Positions 5,527 through 6,554 of a stretch of 6,554 bases of DNA are shown in pieces; within the stretch, counting starts at the first letter, position 1, and the number at the start of each line of letters is the position of its first letter. The stretch spans positions 1 to 6,554 of the forward strand of contig DJGG01000055.1 in assembly GCA_002432195.1 (NCBI GenBank). The letters are read 5' to 3'. This DNA comes from Desulfobacteraceae bacterium UBA5852 (GTDB lineage Bacteria; Desulfobacterota; Desulfobacteria; Desulfobacterales; UBA5852). The position numbers were made by a program, and so were the translations under genes. Under the pieces are notes generated by a model that worked only from the letters and a program-made list of their open reading frames with translations, made no database searches and was not told the DNA's origin.

Positions 5527-6554
<1,028 letters not shown>

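Overview
The window is a stretch of GC-rich bacterial chromosome carrying six recognisable genes, all housekeeping or nutrient-uptake genes. They are the 3' end of metK, then ahcY, nadK (opposite strand), livK, livH and the first part of livM. A Gram-negative bacterium is inferred. The protein sequences and the metK-ahcY pairing look most like sulfate-reducing or syntrophic Desulfobacterota (former Deltaproteobacteria). That is an impression from memory of the families, not a search result.

Left part (1-1972): metK and ahcY lie on the + strand, 104 bases apart. They form two steps of the methylation cycle: MetK makes S-adenosylmethionine, methyltransferases turn it into S-adenosylhomocysteine, and AhcY hydrolyses that inhibitory product to homocysteine and adenosine. 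The spacer can fold into three consecutive stem-loops, which is more structure than a plain intergenic gap needs.

Middle (1973-3095): nadK (NAD kinase) is on the - strand, convergent with ahcY across a 73-base gap and divergent from livK across a 216-base gap. The divergent gap holds the best promoter in the window, reading into livK. It also holds an 8-bp inverted repeat whose arms overlap the outward-facing -35-like boxes, and a 16-codon upstream reading frame that ends in an ATGA overlap with the livK start.

Right part (3096-6554): livK-livH-livM encode a branched-chain amino-acid ABC importer of the E. coli LivJ/K-H-M type: a lipid-anchored binding protein and two membrane permeases. The two ATPases (LivG, LivF) would be expected just beyond the right edge. 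The 266-base livK-livH spacer is rich in stem-loops, as expected where a binding protein is expressed more than its permeases.

I found no tRNA, rRNA, CRISPR array, insertion sequence, phage gene or defence system. No new system is evident. The points worth a second look are small RNA and regulatory structures in the spacers, and a few features of LivK. All gaps between genes are shorter than 300 bases.
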